A stretch of 64,000 bases of DNA from Zestomonas carbonaria (GCF_904061905.1 NZ_CAJFCI010000012.1:62001-126000); one strand, 5' to 3'; shown: positions 52,512 to 61,824, numbered from the stretch's first letter. Program-made: numbers and translations. The notes: generated by a model not told the origin, from the sequence alone.

Positions 52512-52979
52512 TCAGTGACGGTGATGCTTGTGCTTATGCTTGTGGTGGCGGTGCTTGTACTTCGCCTTGTGGTAGTGCTTGTGCCCGGCATAGCGACGGC
52601 TGTCGCGGTCGTCGTTGTAGCTCTTCATGCCGTAGTGGTTGCCCAGCGCGCCACCGGCCCCGCCGCCCAGGGCCGCGCCGATGAGGCCGCCGGTGGTGCC
52701 GCCGACCTGGTTGCCGACGACGTTGCCGCCGGCCGCGCCCAGGGCGCCGCCGAGCGCCGCTTCGGTGCGGCTGCGACGATCGGCGCCAACCGCGCTGCCC
52801 GCCGCGCCGCCGAGGCCCGCGCCGATGGCCGCACCGGTGCTGCCGCCGACCTGGTTGCCGACCACCGAGCCGAGTACCCCGCCCAGGGCGCCGCCGACAC
52901 CGGCACGGGTGTCGTTGTCAGCCATCGCCGCGCCACTGAACAGGCCCAGGGACATCAGGATTATCGAGAGACGTTTCAT
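52512..52979 (-). CDS. Secreted glycine-zipper protein with His/Lys-rich tail
   Basis: 155 residues from ATG 52979: signal peptide MKRLSIILMSLGLFSGAAMA. Next comes a run of about 90 residues of GxxxG glycine-zipper repeats (VGGALGGVLGSVVGNQVGG, then AAIGAGLGGAAGS and GGAGGALG). The last 30 residues are extremely rich in His, Lys and Arg (RYAGHKHYHKAKYKHRHHK). Glycine zippers pack membrane helices, often as small outer-membrane lipoproteins or pore-like oligomers. The tail could bind metal ions or acidic polymers. It is not an OmpA-type peptidoglycan binder as far as I can see. Confidence 0.85.
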   Translation of the reverse strand: MKRLSIILMSLGLFSGAAMADNDTRAGVGGALGGVLGSVVGNQVGGSTGAAIGAGLGGAAGSAVGADRRSRTEAALGGALGAAGGNVVGNQVGGTTGGLIGAALGGGAGGALGNHYGMKSYNDDRDSRRYAGHKHYHKAKYKHRHHKHKHKHHRH

Positions 52980-53516
52980 ACGAAGGCGAACCTTGTGTTT
53001 GTGGTGATGAGGCGATCCTGTGTTCACCAAGGGGGCCTTACAAGCGCCGGCAGACGAGCGGTACAGACTTTTTTCGAAGTCTGTAACCGAGTGTTTTTCA
53101 AGGGAACTTTACGGATTTCCTGACGCTCAAAGGCCGTTCGTTACAGCCTTGTAATGCCCTTTTCGATGGCTCGATGATGGCAATCGCCAGGACGCTCCGA
53201 ACGCTCTCGCAGGGTGCGCCGTGCGCACCGATGAGGGGCGGCGCAGGTGTTTCCGGCCGGGCACCATGCCGGTGCCCGGTGCGCACGACCTGGGCGGCCT
53301 CGCGTTACCCATGCAAGACATGAAGCCGCAGCTTTCGCGGCCATGGGCCGCTCCTACGGAGCCCTCTCCCCCGGCCCCTCTCCCATGAATGGGAGAGGGG
53401 TGACGTGGTATCACCGTCGTAGGATGGGTCGAGGAGCGCAGCGACGATACCCATCGGGTTAAGAACCCCATCGGTTTACATGTAGGAGCGGCCCATGGCC
53501 GCGATAGCCAGGATCG
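52980..53516. other. 537-base gap with inverted repeat and REPs
   Basis: No gene was supported. A perfect 9-base inverted repeat TACAGACTT-ttttcg-AAGTCTGTA lies at 53062-53085, about 85 bases upstream of the glycine-zipper gene, in an AT-richer promoter-like stretch (53060-53165). Further on: a solo REPIN half (GGTGCGCCGTGCGCACCGAT, about 53213-53232), a CATGGGCCGC REP half (about 53335-53359), a CCCTCTCCCATGAATGGGAG hairpin (about 53378-53400) and a GTAGGAGCGGCCCATGGCC half REP (about 53483-53501). Confidence 0.65.
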
Positions 53517-55826
53517 CTAGACGATCCGCCCATCGTCCCCCGCCGGTTCCAGGCGGATGGCGACGAACTTCGAGGTCGGCGTGAAGCTGCCGTCGCCGAA
53601 GCTCTCCAGCGGCACCAGCGGGTTGGTTTCCGGGTAGTAGGCCGCCGCCTGGCCGGCCGGCACGTCGAAGGCCAGCAGGGTGAAGCCGTCCACCCGCCGC
53701 TCGATCCCATCCTCCCACAGCGAACGAATGTCCACCTTCTGCCCCGGCTTGAAGCCCAGGCGCAGGATGTCCGCCTCGTTGGCGAAGATCACCCGGCGCT
53801 GGCCCTTGACCCCGCGATAGCGGTCGTCGAGGCCGTAGATGGTGGTGTTGTACTGGTCGTGGGAGCGCAGGGTCTGGAGGATCAGGTCCGGCTGTTCGGC
53901 GAGCTTCTCGTGGAGCAGCGAGGCAGGCAGAGCATTGGCCTGGAAGCGCGCCTTGCCGCCCGGCGTGCTCCACTCGCGGCGGGCCGCCGCGTTGCCCAGG
54001 TAGAAGCCGCCCGGCGCCGCCAGCCGCTGTTCGAAATCGGCGAAGCCGGGAATGGTGTCGGCGATCAGGGCGCGGATGCGTGCGTAGTCCTCGACCAGCC
54101 AGAGCCAGTCCACCGGCCAGGCGCCCAGGGTGGCGTCGGCGATGCCGGCGACGATGGCCGGTTCCGAGCGCATTTGCGTGGATAGCGGGCGCAACTGGCC
54201 GTGGGAGGCGTGCACCATGCTGAACGAGTCCTCGACGGTCACCGCCTGCTCGCCGCCGGCCTGCAGGTCGATGTCGGTGCGGCCGAGGCAGGGCAGGATC
54301 AGCGCGTCCTGGCCGTGCATCAGGTGGCTGCGGTTGAGCTTGGTGCTGATCTGCACGGTCAGCGCACAGTTGCGCAGCGCCTGGTGGGTGCGCGTGCTGT
54401 CCGGGGTGGCCTGGGCGAAGTTGCCACCGAGGCCGATGAACACCTTGCTGCGGCCGTCGAGCATGGCCTGGATGGCTTCCACCGTGTTGTGGCCGGGATG
54501 GCGCGGCGGGGCGAAGCCGAAGCGGCGCTCCAGGGCGTCGAGCAGCGCCGCCGGCGGGCGGTCGTTGATGCCGACGGTGCGGTCGCCCTGCACGTTGCTG
54601 TGGCCGCGCACCGGGCACAGGCCGGCGCCGGGCTTGCCGAGGTTGCCGCGCAGCAGCATGAGGTTGGAGATTTCCTGGATGGTCGCCACCGAATGGCGAT
54701 GCTGGGTGATGCCCATGGCCCAGCACATGACCACCCGTTCGGCGTCGGCGTAGAGCCGTGCCAGTCGTTCGATGTCCACGCGGGGGAGGCCGGATTGCGC
54801 CTCGATGCCCGCCCAGTCGCTGGCCTCCACGGCGGCCAGGTAGCCGTCCAGGCCGTCGGTGTGCTCGGCGATGAAGGCATGGTCGAACACGCTGCCCGGC
54901 GCCTCGCGCTCCCATTGCAGCAGGTACTTGGCCATGCCGCGCAGCACCGCCATGTCGCCGCCGAGGGCCGGGCGGAAGTAGTGGGTGTGGGTCGGCTTGG
55001 AGCGGTTGCCGAGCATCTCGATGGTGTGCTGCGGGTTCTGGAAGCGCTCCAGGCCGCGTTCCCGCAGCGGGTTGACGCAGACCACCCGGGCGCCTCGGGC
55101 GACCGCCTCGCGCAGCGGTTCGAGCATGCGCGGGTGGTTGGTGCCGGGGTTCTGGCCGAGCACGAAGATGGCGTCGGCCTTGTGCAGGTCGTCGAAGGTC
55201 ACCGTGCCTTTGCCGACCCCGATGCTCTGCCCGAGGGCCACGCCGCTGGCCTCGTGGCACATGTTCGAGCAGTCCGGGAAGTTGTTGGTGCCGTAGGCGC
55301 GCACGAAGAGTTGGTAGAGGTAGGCCGCCTCGTTGCTGGCCCGCCCGGAGGTGTAGAACTCGGCCTGGTCGGGGCTTTCCAGGGCGCGCAGGTGCCTGGC
55401 GATCAGCGCGAAGGCGTCGTCCCAGCTCACCGGCACGTAGCGGTCGCTGGCCGGGTCGTAGCGCATCGGCTCGGTCAGCCGGCCCTGGTACTCCAGCCAG
55501 TAGTCGCTCTGCCCGCGCAGCGCGCCGACGCTGTGGCGGGCGAAGAATCCGGCGTCCACCCGGCGCTGGGTGGCTTCCCAGTTGACCGCCTTGGCGCCGT
55601 TCTCGCAGAAGTTCACCCGGCCGCTGTCGGGCGCCTCGCCCCAGGCGCAGCCGGGGCAGTCGAAGCCGCCGTGCTGGTTGGTCTTGAGCAGGGTGCGGAT
55701 GTTCTTCAGCGCGTTGTCGCTCTCCAGCCAGTGGCGGGTCACGCTGCGCAACGCGCCCCAGCCGCCGGCGGGCCCCTGGTAAGGCTTGAAGCGGCGCGTC
55801 GGGTGTTCGTGGATGCGGTGGGTCAT
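53517..55826 (-). CDS. Formate-dehydrogenase-like molybdopterin oxidoreductase (YdeP type)
   Basis: 769 residues from ATG 55826 (MTHRIHEHPTRRFKPYQG). The N-terminal cysteine cluster GFDCPGCAWGE ... FCENGAKAVNWE is the form seen in the YdeP/FdhF-like family. Molybdopterin motifs include FYTSGRASNEAAYLYQLF, NMCHEASGVALGQSIG, VLGQNPGTNHPRM, the MCWAMGITQHRHSV region and LRSHDQYNTTIYGLDDRYRG. It is a soluble alpha-type subunit without an N-terminal Tat signal, so probably cytoplasmic. fdhD lies just upstream and overlaps it by four bases. P. aeruginosa has an equivalent (PA5181, from memory). Confidence 0.92.
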   Translation of the reverse strand: MTHRIHEHPTRRFKPYQGPAGGWGALRSVTRHWLESDNALKNIRTLLKTNQHGGFDCPGCAWGEAPDSGRVNFCENGAKAVNWEATQRRVDAGFFARHSVGALRGQSDYWLEYQGRLTEPMRYDPASDRYVPVSWDDAFALIARHLRALESPDQAEFYTSGRASNEAAYLYQLFVRAYGTNNFPDCSNMCHEASGVALGQSIGVGKGTVTFDDLHKADAIFVLGQNPGTNHPRMLEPLREAVARGARVVCVNPLRERGLERFQNPQHTIEMLGNRSKPTHTHYFRPALGGDMAVLRGMAKYLLQWEREAPGSVFDHAFIAEHTDGLDGYLAAVEASDWAGIEAQSGLPRVDIERLARLYADAERVVMCWAMGITQHRHSVATIQEISNLMLLRGNLGKPGAGLCPVRGHSNVQGDRTVGINDRPPAALLDALERRFGFAPPRHPGHNTVEAIQAMLDGRSKVFIGLGGNFAQATPDSTRTHQALRNCALTVQISTKLNRSHLMHGQDALILPCLGRTDIDLQAGGEQAVTVEDSFSMVHASHGQLRPLSTQMRSEPAIVAGIADATLGAWPVDWLWLVEDYARIRALIADTIPGFADFEQRLAAPGGFYLGNAAARREWSTPGGKARFQANALPASLLHEKLAEQPDLILQTLRSHDQYNTTIYGLDDRYRGVKGQRRVIFANEADILRLGFKPGQKVDIRSLWEDGIERRVDGFTLLAFDVPAGQAAAYYPETNPLVPLESFGDGSFTPTSKFVAIRLEPAGDDGRIV

Positions 55827-56665
55827 GCGGGGAACTCCGGGCTGTACACGCGCGGAGCGGCGTGTTGCGGCAGGTGGATCAGGTTGAGGTGATGGCGGCG
55901 TGCCCATTGCACGGCCAGGCCGGTGGGCGACGAGAGGCTGACCAGGGTGTGGATGCCGGCGCGCAGCACCTTGTGGATCAACTCCAGGCTGCAGCGGCTG
56001 GTGACGATGACCAGGCCGCCGTCGAGCGGCTGGCGCTGGCGCAGCAGGGCGCCGATCAGCTTGTCGAGGGCGTTGTGGCGGCCGATGTCCTCGCGGGCCA
56101 GGCGCAGTTCGCCGTGGCCGTCCATGAACAGCGCCGCGTGCACCGCGCCGCAGTGCTGGCCGAGGGTCTGCCAGGCCGCGATGCGCTGGCGCAGGTCGTC
56201 CAGCCATTCGACCGGCGGCAGGGGCGCCTGGGCCAGCGTCGGCAGGCTGGGCAGCGCCTGTTCCAGCGCCTCGACGCCGCACAGTCCGCAGCCGCTGCTG
56301 CCGGCCAGTTGGCGGCGCTGCTGCTTGAGGCGCCAGAAGGCGCGGTTGCTGATCTTCACTTCCGCACGACGGGCGGCGTCGGTGCCTTGCAGGCGGATGT
56401 CATAGATGTCGTCGATGGAGTCGACGATGCCGCTGCCAAGGCTGAAGCCGACCACGAAATCTTCCAGATCGGCGGGCGACACCAGCATCACCGCCTGGCT
56501 CACGCCGTTGAAGGCGACGGCCAGGGCGGCTTCTTCCGCCAGCTCGGCGTCTGCCCGCTGGTTCCTGGCTGTTTCGAGGTACTGGTAGGTGGAGCTGGCC
56601 TCCGCCAGTTCGGTGGCGAGACGGCTATCCGCCAGATCCGGGCGGGGCTGGTGCAAGGCAGGCAT
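55823..56665 (-). CDS. fdhD: Formate dehydrogenase accessory sulfurtransferase FdhD
   Basis: 280 residues. Conserved LAEEAALAVAFNGVSQAVMLVSP and DLEDFVVGFSLGSGIV near the N-terminus, the sulfur-transfer Cys pair SGCGLCG (Cys126, Cys129), and the C-terminal REDIGRHNALDKLIGALL and SRCSLELIHKVL. FdhD moves sulfur from IscS to the molybdenum cofactor of formate dehydrogenases. The gene stop overlaps the start of the YdeP-type gene (ATGA), so the pair is co-translated; this supports a sulfurated Mo centre in that enzyme. Confidence 0.93.
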   Translation of the reverse strand: MPALHQPRPDLADSRLATELAEASSTYQYLETARNQRADAELAEEAALAVAFNGVSQAVMLVSPADLEDFVVGFSLGSGIVDSIDDIYDIRLQGTDAARRAEVKISNRAFWRLKQQRRQLAGSSGCGLCGVEALEQALPSLPTLAQAPLPPVEWLDDLRQRIAAWQTLGQHCGAVHAALFMDGHGELRLAREDIGRHNALDKLIGALLRQRQPLDGGLVIVTSRCSLELIHKVLRAGIHTLVSLSSPTGLAVQWARRHHLNLIHLPQHAAPRVYSPEFPA

Positions 56666-56767
56666 GGCAAAGTACCGTTGGTGCTTTTTTGACCAGCCTA
56701 GGCCTCGCGGAGGGTCACGTCTAATCGCGTGTTTCGATGTTGTTATAGATGCTGTCGATGAGCAGTC

Positions 56768-57643
56768 CTAGGCGTCTTCTCCCAGCTCGGCGAAACAGGC
56801 TTCGGCCAGCGCCGAGCGTGGTTCGCCACGGCGCATGATCAGGCCGAGCGGCGCCAGGGTGTGGGCGTCCTCGATGGGTTGCAGGCGCAGGTGCTCGCCC
56901 AGTTCCAGCCCGCTGGGCAGCGGCATCACCGCGCAGCACAGGCCGCCCTGCACGGCTTGCAGGAGCTGGTGCACGGCGTCGGTTTCCAGCAGCGGGGTCG
57001 GCAGCAGGCCACGACTGCGGAAGGCGTGGTCGATCGACTGGCGGAAGTGCATGCCGCTGCTGAGCAGGCCGAGGGGCAGTTCGACCAGCGCTTCCCAGCG
57101 CAGCGGCTCGGCGTCGAAGTGGAAATGGCGCCGGTCGTGGAGCAGGCCCATGTGCGTCTCGCAGAGCGGCCGGGATTCGAAATGCTCGGCGTCCAGGCGA
57201 TCCAGGTAGGAGAGGCCGATATCCAGGCGGTTGCTCGCCAGTTGTTCGAGGATCTGCCCGGAGCTGAGCGACGAGAGCACGAAGCGCAGGTGCGGATGGC
57301 GGTTGTGCAGGCGTCGCAGCAGTGGCACCGGGTCGAAGCTGGACAGCGGCACCACGCCCAGGCGCAGGGTGCCGCTGAGGCTGCCGCGACAGGCCGCCGC
57401 CTCGGCGTACAGGCCGTCGTGGGCGGCCAGCAGGGTGCGCGCCCAGGCCAGCACCCGCTCGCCGGCCTCGGTGAAGCCTTCGAAACGCTGGCCACGGCGG
57501 ACCAGTGGCAACTCCAGTTCGTCTTCCAGGTTGCGCAGGCGCATCGACAGGGTCGGCTGGGTGACGTGGCAGCGCGCCGCCGCCTGGCTGAAGTGGCGGG
57601 TCTCGTCGAGGGCGATGAGGAATTTAAGTTGCTTGATATCCAT
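56768..57643 (-). CDS. LysR-family regulator
   Basis: 291 residues from ATG 57643 (MDIKQLKFLIALDETRHFSQAAARCHVTQPTLSMRLRNLEDELELPLVRR shape, quoted here only by its ends). A clear winged helix-turn-helix of CysB/CbbR style is followed by the effector domain (LRLGVVPLSSFDPVPLLRR, DIGLSYLDRLD). It lies upstream of fdhD-ydeP with the same direction and 102 bases between, so it could regulate that pair. The longer in-frame N-terminal extension of 44 codons shows no similarity. Confidence 0.88.
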   Translation of the reverse strand: MDIKQLKFLIALDETRHFSQAAARCHVTQPTLSMRLRNLEDELELPLVRRGQRFEGFTEAGERVLAWARTLLAAHDGLYAEAAACRGSLSGTLRLGVVPLSSFDPVPLLRRLHNRHPHLRFVLSSLSSGQILEQLASNRLDIGLSYLDRLDAEHFESRPLCETHMGLLHDRRHFHFDAEPLRWEALVELPLGLLSSGMHFRQSIDHAFRSRGLLPTPLLETDAVHQLLQAVQGGLCCAVMPLPSGLELGEHLRLQPIEDAHTLAPLGLIMRRGEPRSALAEACFAELGEDA

Positions 57644-57897
57644 GGGCCGCTCCGGGCAGCGAAGTGTCGGCGATTCTAGCGCGGAGCGGACGACGGGGCG
57701 GACGTCCTCGAAAAACGGACGGAAGGGCTGCGGTCCGGGAAACCTGGTGCGGCATGGTGAACTTATGGCCACCACTGGTGTCGACTCTGCCGTGTCGGCT
57801 GAGGACGGATCGCCGAATCTGGAGCACTGTCTAGACTCAGCAGGCTGGCGTCCCGTTCGAGAGGACGCTGTCGGATATTCACAGGGAGAAAACCGAT

Positions 57898-58335
57898 ATG
57901 AGCATCTTTGCGTTCGTGAAGGAAGCGGGTGAAAAACTTTGGGACACGCTGGTGGGCAACGAGGCCAAGGCAGCGGAATCGCTCAAGGATCACGTGGCCA
58001 AGGTCGGCCTGGGCAACCCGAACATCCAGGTGTCGGTGGAAGGTGACAAGGTGATCGCCGCCGGTGAGGTGGCCAGTCAGGAAGAGAAGGAAAAGATTCT
58101 CCTCGCCCTGGGCAACGTGTCTGGTGTCGGTGAAGTCGAGGATCGCATCACGGTGGCCACCCCGGCGCCGGAAGCGCGTTTCGTCACGGTGAAAAAGGGC
58201 GACACCCTGAGTGCCATCGCCAAGGCCGAGTACGGCAACGCCAACCTGTACATGAAGATCTTCGAGGCCAACAAGCCGATGCTCAGCCACCCGGACAAGA
58301 TCTATCCGGGGCAGGTTCTGCGCATTCCCGAGTAA
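57898..58335 (+). CDS. kbp: Potassium-binding BON-LysM protein Kbp (YgaU)
   Basis: 145 residues, nearly the length of E. coli Kbp/YgaU. The start MSIFAFVKEAGEKLW matches that family. BON domain at about 25-90 (VSVEGDKVIAAGEVASQEEKEKI) and LysM domain at about 97-144 (VTVKKGDTLSAIAKAEYG, ANKPMLSHPDKIYPGQVLRI). The E. coli protein is a cytoplasmic K+ sensor induced by osmotic stress. There is no signal peptide here either. It is transcribed alone, divergent from the LysR gene. Confidence 0.94.
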   Translation: MSIFAFVKEAGEKLWDTLVGNEAKAAESLKDHVAKVGLGNPNIQVSVEGDKVIAAGEVASQEEKEKILLALGNVSGVGEVEDRITVATPAPEARFVTVKKGDTLSAIAKAEYGNANLYMKIFEANKPMLSHPDKIYPGQVLRIPE

Positions 58336-58487
58336 GCGTTACCCTGCGCAGCCCAGGTGCGATTCCGGATCGCATCCGGGCTGCGTCGTTTTTCTGGTTC
58401 CCCGCGAACGCGGGGAACCAGCAACCAAGCAAAACCCGTAGGGTGGAAAACCGCGAAGCGTTTTCCACCAGCCGGCCACGCGACCCG

Positions 58488-59150
58488 TCAAAGCCCCGCC
58501 AGCAGCTCCCGGTAATCCGCCAGGGCCGCGAACTCCCCGGTGTCCTTCGGCCCCTTGCGGCTGTCCGGCTCGTGCACCGCGAGCAGGTGCGCGACACCGA
58601 ACCGCCCGGCGCTGCGCAGGATCGGCAGGCTGTCGTCGATGAACAGGCTGCGTGCCGGGTCGAAGCCGAAGTCCTGTTGCAGGGCGAACCAGAACTGCTG
58701 GTCCTCCTTGGGGAAGCCGTAGTCATGGGAGCTGATCAGGCGGTCGAAGTACGGCGCCAGCTCGACCCGTTCCAGTTTCAGCGACAGCGAGTCGCGGTGC
58801 GCGTTGGTGATCAGCGCCACGCGCTTGCCGGCGCGGCGCAGGGCGGCGAGGAAGGTGTCGGCGTCTTGGCGCAGGCTGATCAGTTCGGCCACTTCGCGCT
58901 TGAGGTCGCGGATCGACAGGCGCAGTTCGCGACTCCAGAAGTCCGTGCAGTACCAGTTCAGGGTGCCGGCGTGGTCGCGGAACAGCGGCAGCAGCTCGGC
59001 ATCGGCCTGCGCGCGGGTGATGCCGTGGTGTTCGGCGTAGCGCTGCGGCAGGTGTTCGAGCCAGAAATGGTTGTCGAAATGCAGGTCGAGCAGGGTGCCG
59101 TCCATGTCGAGCAGCACGGTGTCGATAGCGGGCCAGGGTAGTGTCGGCAC
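58488..59150 (-). CDS. yrfG: HAD-family GMP/IMP nucleotidase (YrfG-like)
   Basis: 220 residues with a GTG start at 59150, chosen because the family begins just before the HAD motif I. Motif I is VLLDMDGTLLDLHFDNHFW, motif II RVALITNAHRDSL, motif III/IV SHDYGFPKEDQQFW and FIDDSLPILRSA. E. coli YrfG (222 residues) dephosphorylates GMP and IMP and lies next to hslR. Here it stands near nudE, 23 kb from hslR-hslO. Confidence 0.9.
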   Translation of the reverse strand: MPTLPWPAIDTVLLDMDGTLLDLHFDNHFWLEHLPQRYAEHHGITRAQADAELLPLFRDHAGTLNWYCTDFWSRELRLSIRDLKREVAELISLRQDADTFLAALRRAGKRVALITNAHRDSLSLKLERVELAPYFDRLISSHDYGFPKEDQQFWFALQQDFGFDPARSLFIDDSLPILRSAGRFGVAHLLAVHEPDSRKGPKDTGEFAALADYRELLAGL

Positions 59151-59220
59151 GGTGTGTATCCTGGGGCGGTCAAGACGATAGAAGCGTTGGAGGCTGGACG
59201 AAACAGGCGGTCTTGCCGTG

Positions 59221-59318
59221 GTAGGGTGCGCCGTGCGCACCGACCGGGGGCCCGCACTGACGTTCCGGCGAGACACCCCGCCAGCGCCAGGGTGAACGGT
59301 GCGCACGGCGCACCCTAC
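59221..59318. mobile_element. REPIN-like element (98 bp)
   Basis: Ends GTAGGGTGCGC and GCGCACCCTAC are perfect inverted copies. The inner parts (GTGCGCACCGACC, CCAGGGTGAACGGTGCGCACGG) match the copies at 22575 and 42017. It lies between the divergent yrfG and nudE genes, and a GTTGGAGGCTGGACGAA motif precedes it. Confidence 0.8.
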
Positions 59319-59398
59319 GTGAGGGATGAGAGCGGCGAACGCTCCAGCCTCAAAGCCGGGGTATGATAACCCGCCAGCTCAAGCCACGGAGTCTTCCC

Positions 59399-59965
59399 AT
59401 GCGTCAGAAACCCACAGTGCTCGGTCGCGAAGTCGTGGCGAAGAGCCGCCTGTTCACCGTCGAGGAGCTGCAACTGCGTTTCGCCAACGGAGTCGAGCGG
59501 ACCTACGAGCGGCTGGCCAACCGGGGCAGCGGCTATGGCGCGGTGATGGTGGTGGCGCTGGCCGACGCCGAGCACGCGCTGCTGGTGGAGGAATACTGCG
59601 CGGGGACCGACGATTACCAACTGTCGCTGCCCAAGGGGCTGATCGAGCCCGGCGAGGACGTGCTGGTCGCCGCCAACCGCGAGTTGAAGGAAGAAGCCGG
59701 GTTCGGCGCGCGGCAACTGGAGCACCTCACCGAGCTGAGCCTGTCGCCCGGATACATGAGCCAGCGCATCCAGGTGGTGCTGGCCCGCGACCTGTACGAA
59801 GAGCGCCTGCCCGGCGACGAGCCGGAGCCGATGCGGGTGGACAAGGTCAACCTGCGCGAGCTGTCGAGCCTGGCCCAGCATCCGCAGTTCAGCGAAGGAC
59901 GCGCGCTGGCTGCCTTGTACCTGGCGCGCGACCTGCTCAGCCAGCGTGGGGAGTTCGTACTGTGA
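59399..59965 (+). CDS. nudE: ADP-compound hydrolase NudE
   Basis: 188 residues from ATG 59399. The Nudix box is intact (GLIEPGEDVLVAANRELKEE followed by AGF). The N-terminal signature is RLFTVEELQLRFANGVERTYERL and SPGYMSQRIQVVLARDL follows the box, both as in NudE, which splits ADP-ribose, NADH and diadenosine polyphosphates. The stop overlaps the cysQ GTG start by four bases (GTGA), so the two are translated together; both break down phosphorylated adenosine nucleotides. Confidence 0.94.
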   Translation: MRQKPTVLGREVVAKSRLFTVEELQLRFANGVERTYERLANRGSGYGAVMVVALADAEHALLVEEYCAGTDDYQLSLPKGLIEPGEDVLVAANRELKEEAGFGARQLEHLTELSLSPGYMSQRIQVVLARDLYEERLPGDEPEPMRVDKVNLRELSSLAQHPQFSEGRALAALYLARDLLSQRGEFVL

Positions 59966-60783
59966 GCCATCCGCTGCTGCCTGCCGTGATCGATCTGGTG
60001 CGCGCCGCCGGCGCCTCCGCCTTGCCGTACTGGCGCGCCGATGTGGAGGTGATCGAGAAGTCCGATGCTTCGCCGGTCACCGCTGCCGACCTGGCCGCCC
60101 ATCGGGTGCTGGCCGAGGGGCTGGCGGCGCTCGACCCAGCCATCCCGGTGCTGTCCGAGGAGGACAGCCAGATCCCGCTGGCCGAGCGCGCGACCTGGGA
60201 GCGCTGGTGGCTGGTCGATCCGTTGGACGGCACCAAGGAGTTCATCGCCGGCAGCGAGGAGTTCACCGTGAACGTCGCGCTGATCGAGCGCGGGCGGGTG
60301 CTGTTCGGCGTGGTAGGGCAACCGACCAACGGTCGCTGCTATTACGGCGGCGCCGGCCTGGGCGCCTGGCGCAGCGGGGCGGCCGGCGCGGCCGAGCCGA
60401 TCGGCGTACGCGACACCCCGGACGGGGTGCTCACCGTGGTGGCCAGCCGGCGTCATTCCAGCCCGGCCCAGGAGAACCTGCTGGCCGGCCTGAGCCATCA
60501 TCTGGGCGACCTGGAGCTGGCGAACATCGGCAGCTCGCTGAAGTTCTGCCTGCTCGCCGAGGGCGAGGCCGACTGCTATCCGCGCCTGGCGCCGACCTCA
60601 CAGTGGGATACCGCGGCGGCCCAGGGCGTGCTGGAAGGAGCGGGCGGCGAGGTGCTGGATATCCATGGCGCGCCACTGACCTATGCGGCGCGCGAGACCT
60701 ACCTCAATCCCTGGTTCCTCGCCCTGCCGGCCGGGGCGGCCTGGCGTGACGAGTTGCTGCGCCTGGCGCGGGAGCTGGCGTGA
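59962..60783 (+). CDS. cysQ: 3'(2'),5'-bisphosphate nucleotidase CysQ
   Basis: 273 residues with a GTG start overlapping the nudE stop. Lithium-sensitive phosphatase motifs: SPVTAADLAAHRVL, VLSEEDSQIPL, WWLVDPLDGTKEFIAG (DPLDGT metal site) and PTSQWDTAAAQGVLEGAGG. It removes the 3'-phosphate from PAP left over in sulfate assimilation. The 3' end runs straight into the tandem repeat array. Confidence 0.95.
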   Translation: MSHPLLPAVIDLVRAAGASALPYWRADVEVIEKSDASPVTAADLAAHRVLAEGLAALDPAIPVLSEEDSQIPLAERATWERWWLVDPLDGTKEFIAGSEEFTVNVALIERGRVLFGVVGQPTNGRCYYGGAGLGAWRSGAAGAAEPIGVRDTPDGVLTVVASRRHSSPAQENLLAGLSHHLGDLELANIGSSLKFCLLAEGEADCYPRLAPTSQWDTAAAQGVLEGAGGEVLDIHGAPLTYAARETYLNPWFLALPAGAAWRDELLRLARELA

Positions 60784-61824
60784 TTTGCCCTGGTGGGCTG
60801 AAGCCCACCCTACGGAGCTTGGATTACTCGCTTCGCTCGCCCTTTTCTAGATTCCCGCGTTCGCGGGAACCCAATAGATACGCCCCAGGGCGACGCACAC
60901 CTCGTGGGAGCGGCCCATGGCCGCGAATCGCGGGCATGGCCCGCTCCTACGGGGACGGTATGCAGGATGGCGACGATACCTATCGAATCGGTATCCATGG
61001 GTGTCGCTTCGCTCGCCCTTTACTGGGCTCCCGTGTTTGCGGGCGTGACGGGATTGGGGGCACTCCCGCTGCCGTCCCCGTCATCCCCGCGAACGCGGGG
61101 AACCAATAGACACGCTTCAAGGCGACGCACACCTCGTAGGAGCGGCCCATGGCCGCGAATCGCGGGCATGGCCCGCTCCTACGGGGACGGTATGCAGGAT
61201 GGCGACGATACCTATCGAATCGATATCGATGGGTGTCGCTTCGCTCGCCCTTTACTGGACTCCCGTGTTTGCGGGCGTGACGGGATTAGGGACACCCCCG
61301 CTGCCGTCCCCATCATCCCCGCGAACGCGGGGAACCAATAAACACGCTTCAAGGCGACGCACACTTCGTAGGAGCGGCCCATGGCCGCGAATCGCGGGCG
61401 TGGCCCGCTCCTACGGGGAAGGTATGCAGGATGGCGACGATACCTATCGAATCGATATCGATGGGTGTCGCTTCGCTCGCCCTTTACTGGGCTCCCGTGT
61501 TTGCGGGTGTGACGGGATTGGGGGCACCCCCGCTGCCGTCCCTGTCATCCCCGCGAACGCGGGGAACCAATAGACACGCTTCAAGGCGACGCACACCTCG
61601 TAGGAGCGGCCCATGGCCGCGAATCGCGGGCGTGGCCCGCTCCTACGGGGAAGGTATGCAGGATGGCGACGATACCTATCGAATCGATATCCATGGGTGT
61701 CGCTTCGCTCGCCCTTTACTGGACTCCCGTGTTTGCGGGCGTGACGGGATTGGGGACACCCCCGCTGCCGTCCCTGTCATCCCCGCGAACGCGGGGAACC
61801 AATAAATACGTCCTAGGGCGAGGC
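60784..61824. repeat. Four tandem 232-bp units built from REP palindromes
   Basis: 1041 bases between the converging cysQ and fabY genes. Four full units (60873-61104, 61105-61336, 61337-61568, 61569-61800) begin at AATAGACACG or a variant, spaced exactly 232 bases. A shortened copy lies on the left (60829-60872, missing about 55 inner bases) and 15 bases of a fifth on the right. Each unit holds the GTAGGAGCGGCCCATGGCC / GGCATGGCCCGCTCCTAC double palindrome, a CGCTTCGCTCGCCCTTTACT segment and a CCCCGCGAACGCGGGG hairpin. The unit length is not a multiple of three, so the short open frames that cross it are by-products. A TGGGCTGAAGCCCACCCTAC palindrome sits at about 60792-60811. Confidence 0.93.

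Noticed and set aside
60780..61805. Chain of short plus-strand frames of about 110-145 codons across the tandem array
   Set aside because: They repeat because the DNA repeats, shift frame at each 232-base unit, and spell translated REP sequence rather than a protein family.
60829..61815. CRISPR array
   Set aside because: The unit is 232 bases with identical 'spacers' and inner palindromes; no 25-40-base direct repeats with varying spacers and no cas genes.
60829..61815. Integron cassette array with attC-like palindromes
   Set aside because: Units contain no cassette genes and no integrase is present; the palindromes are REP type.
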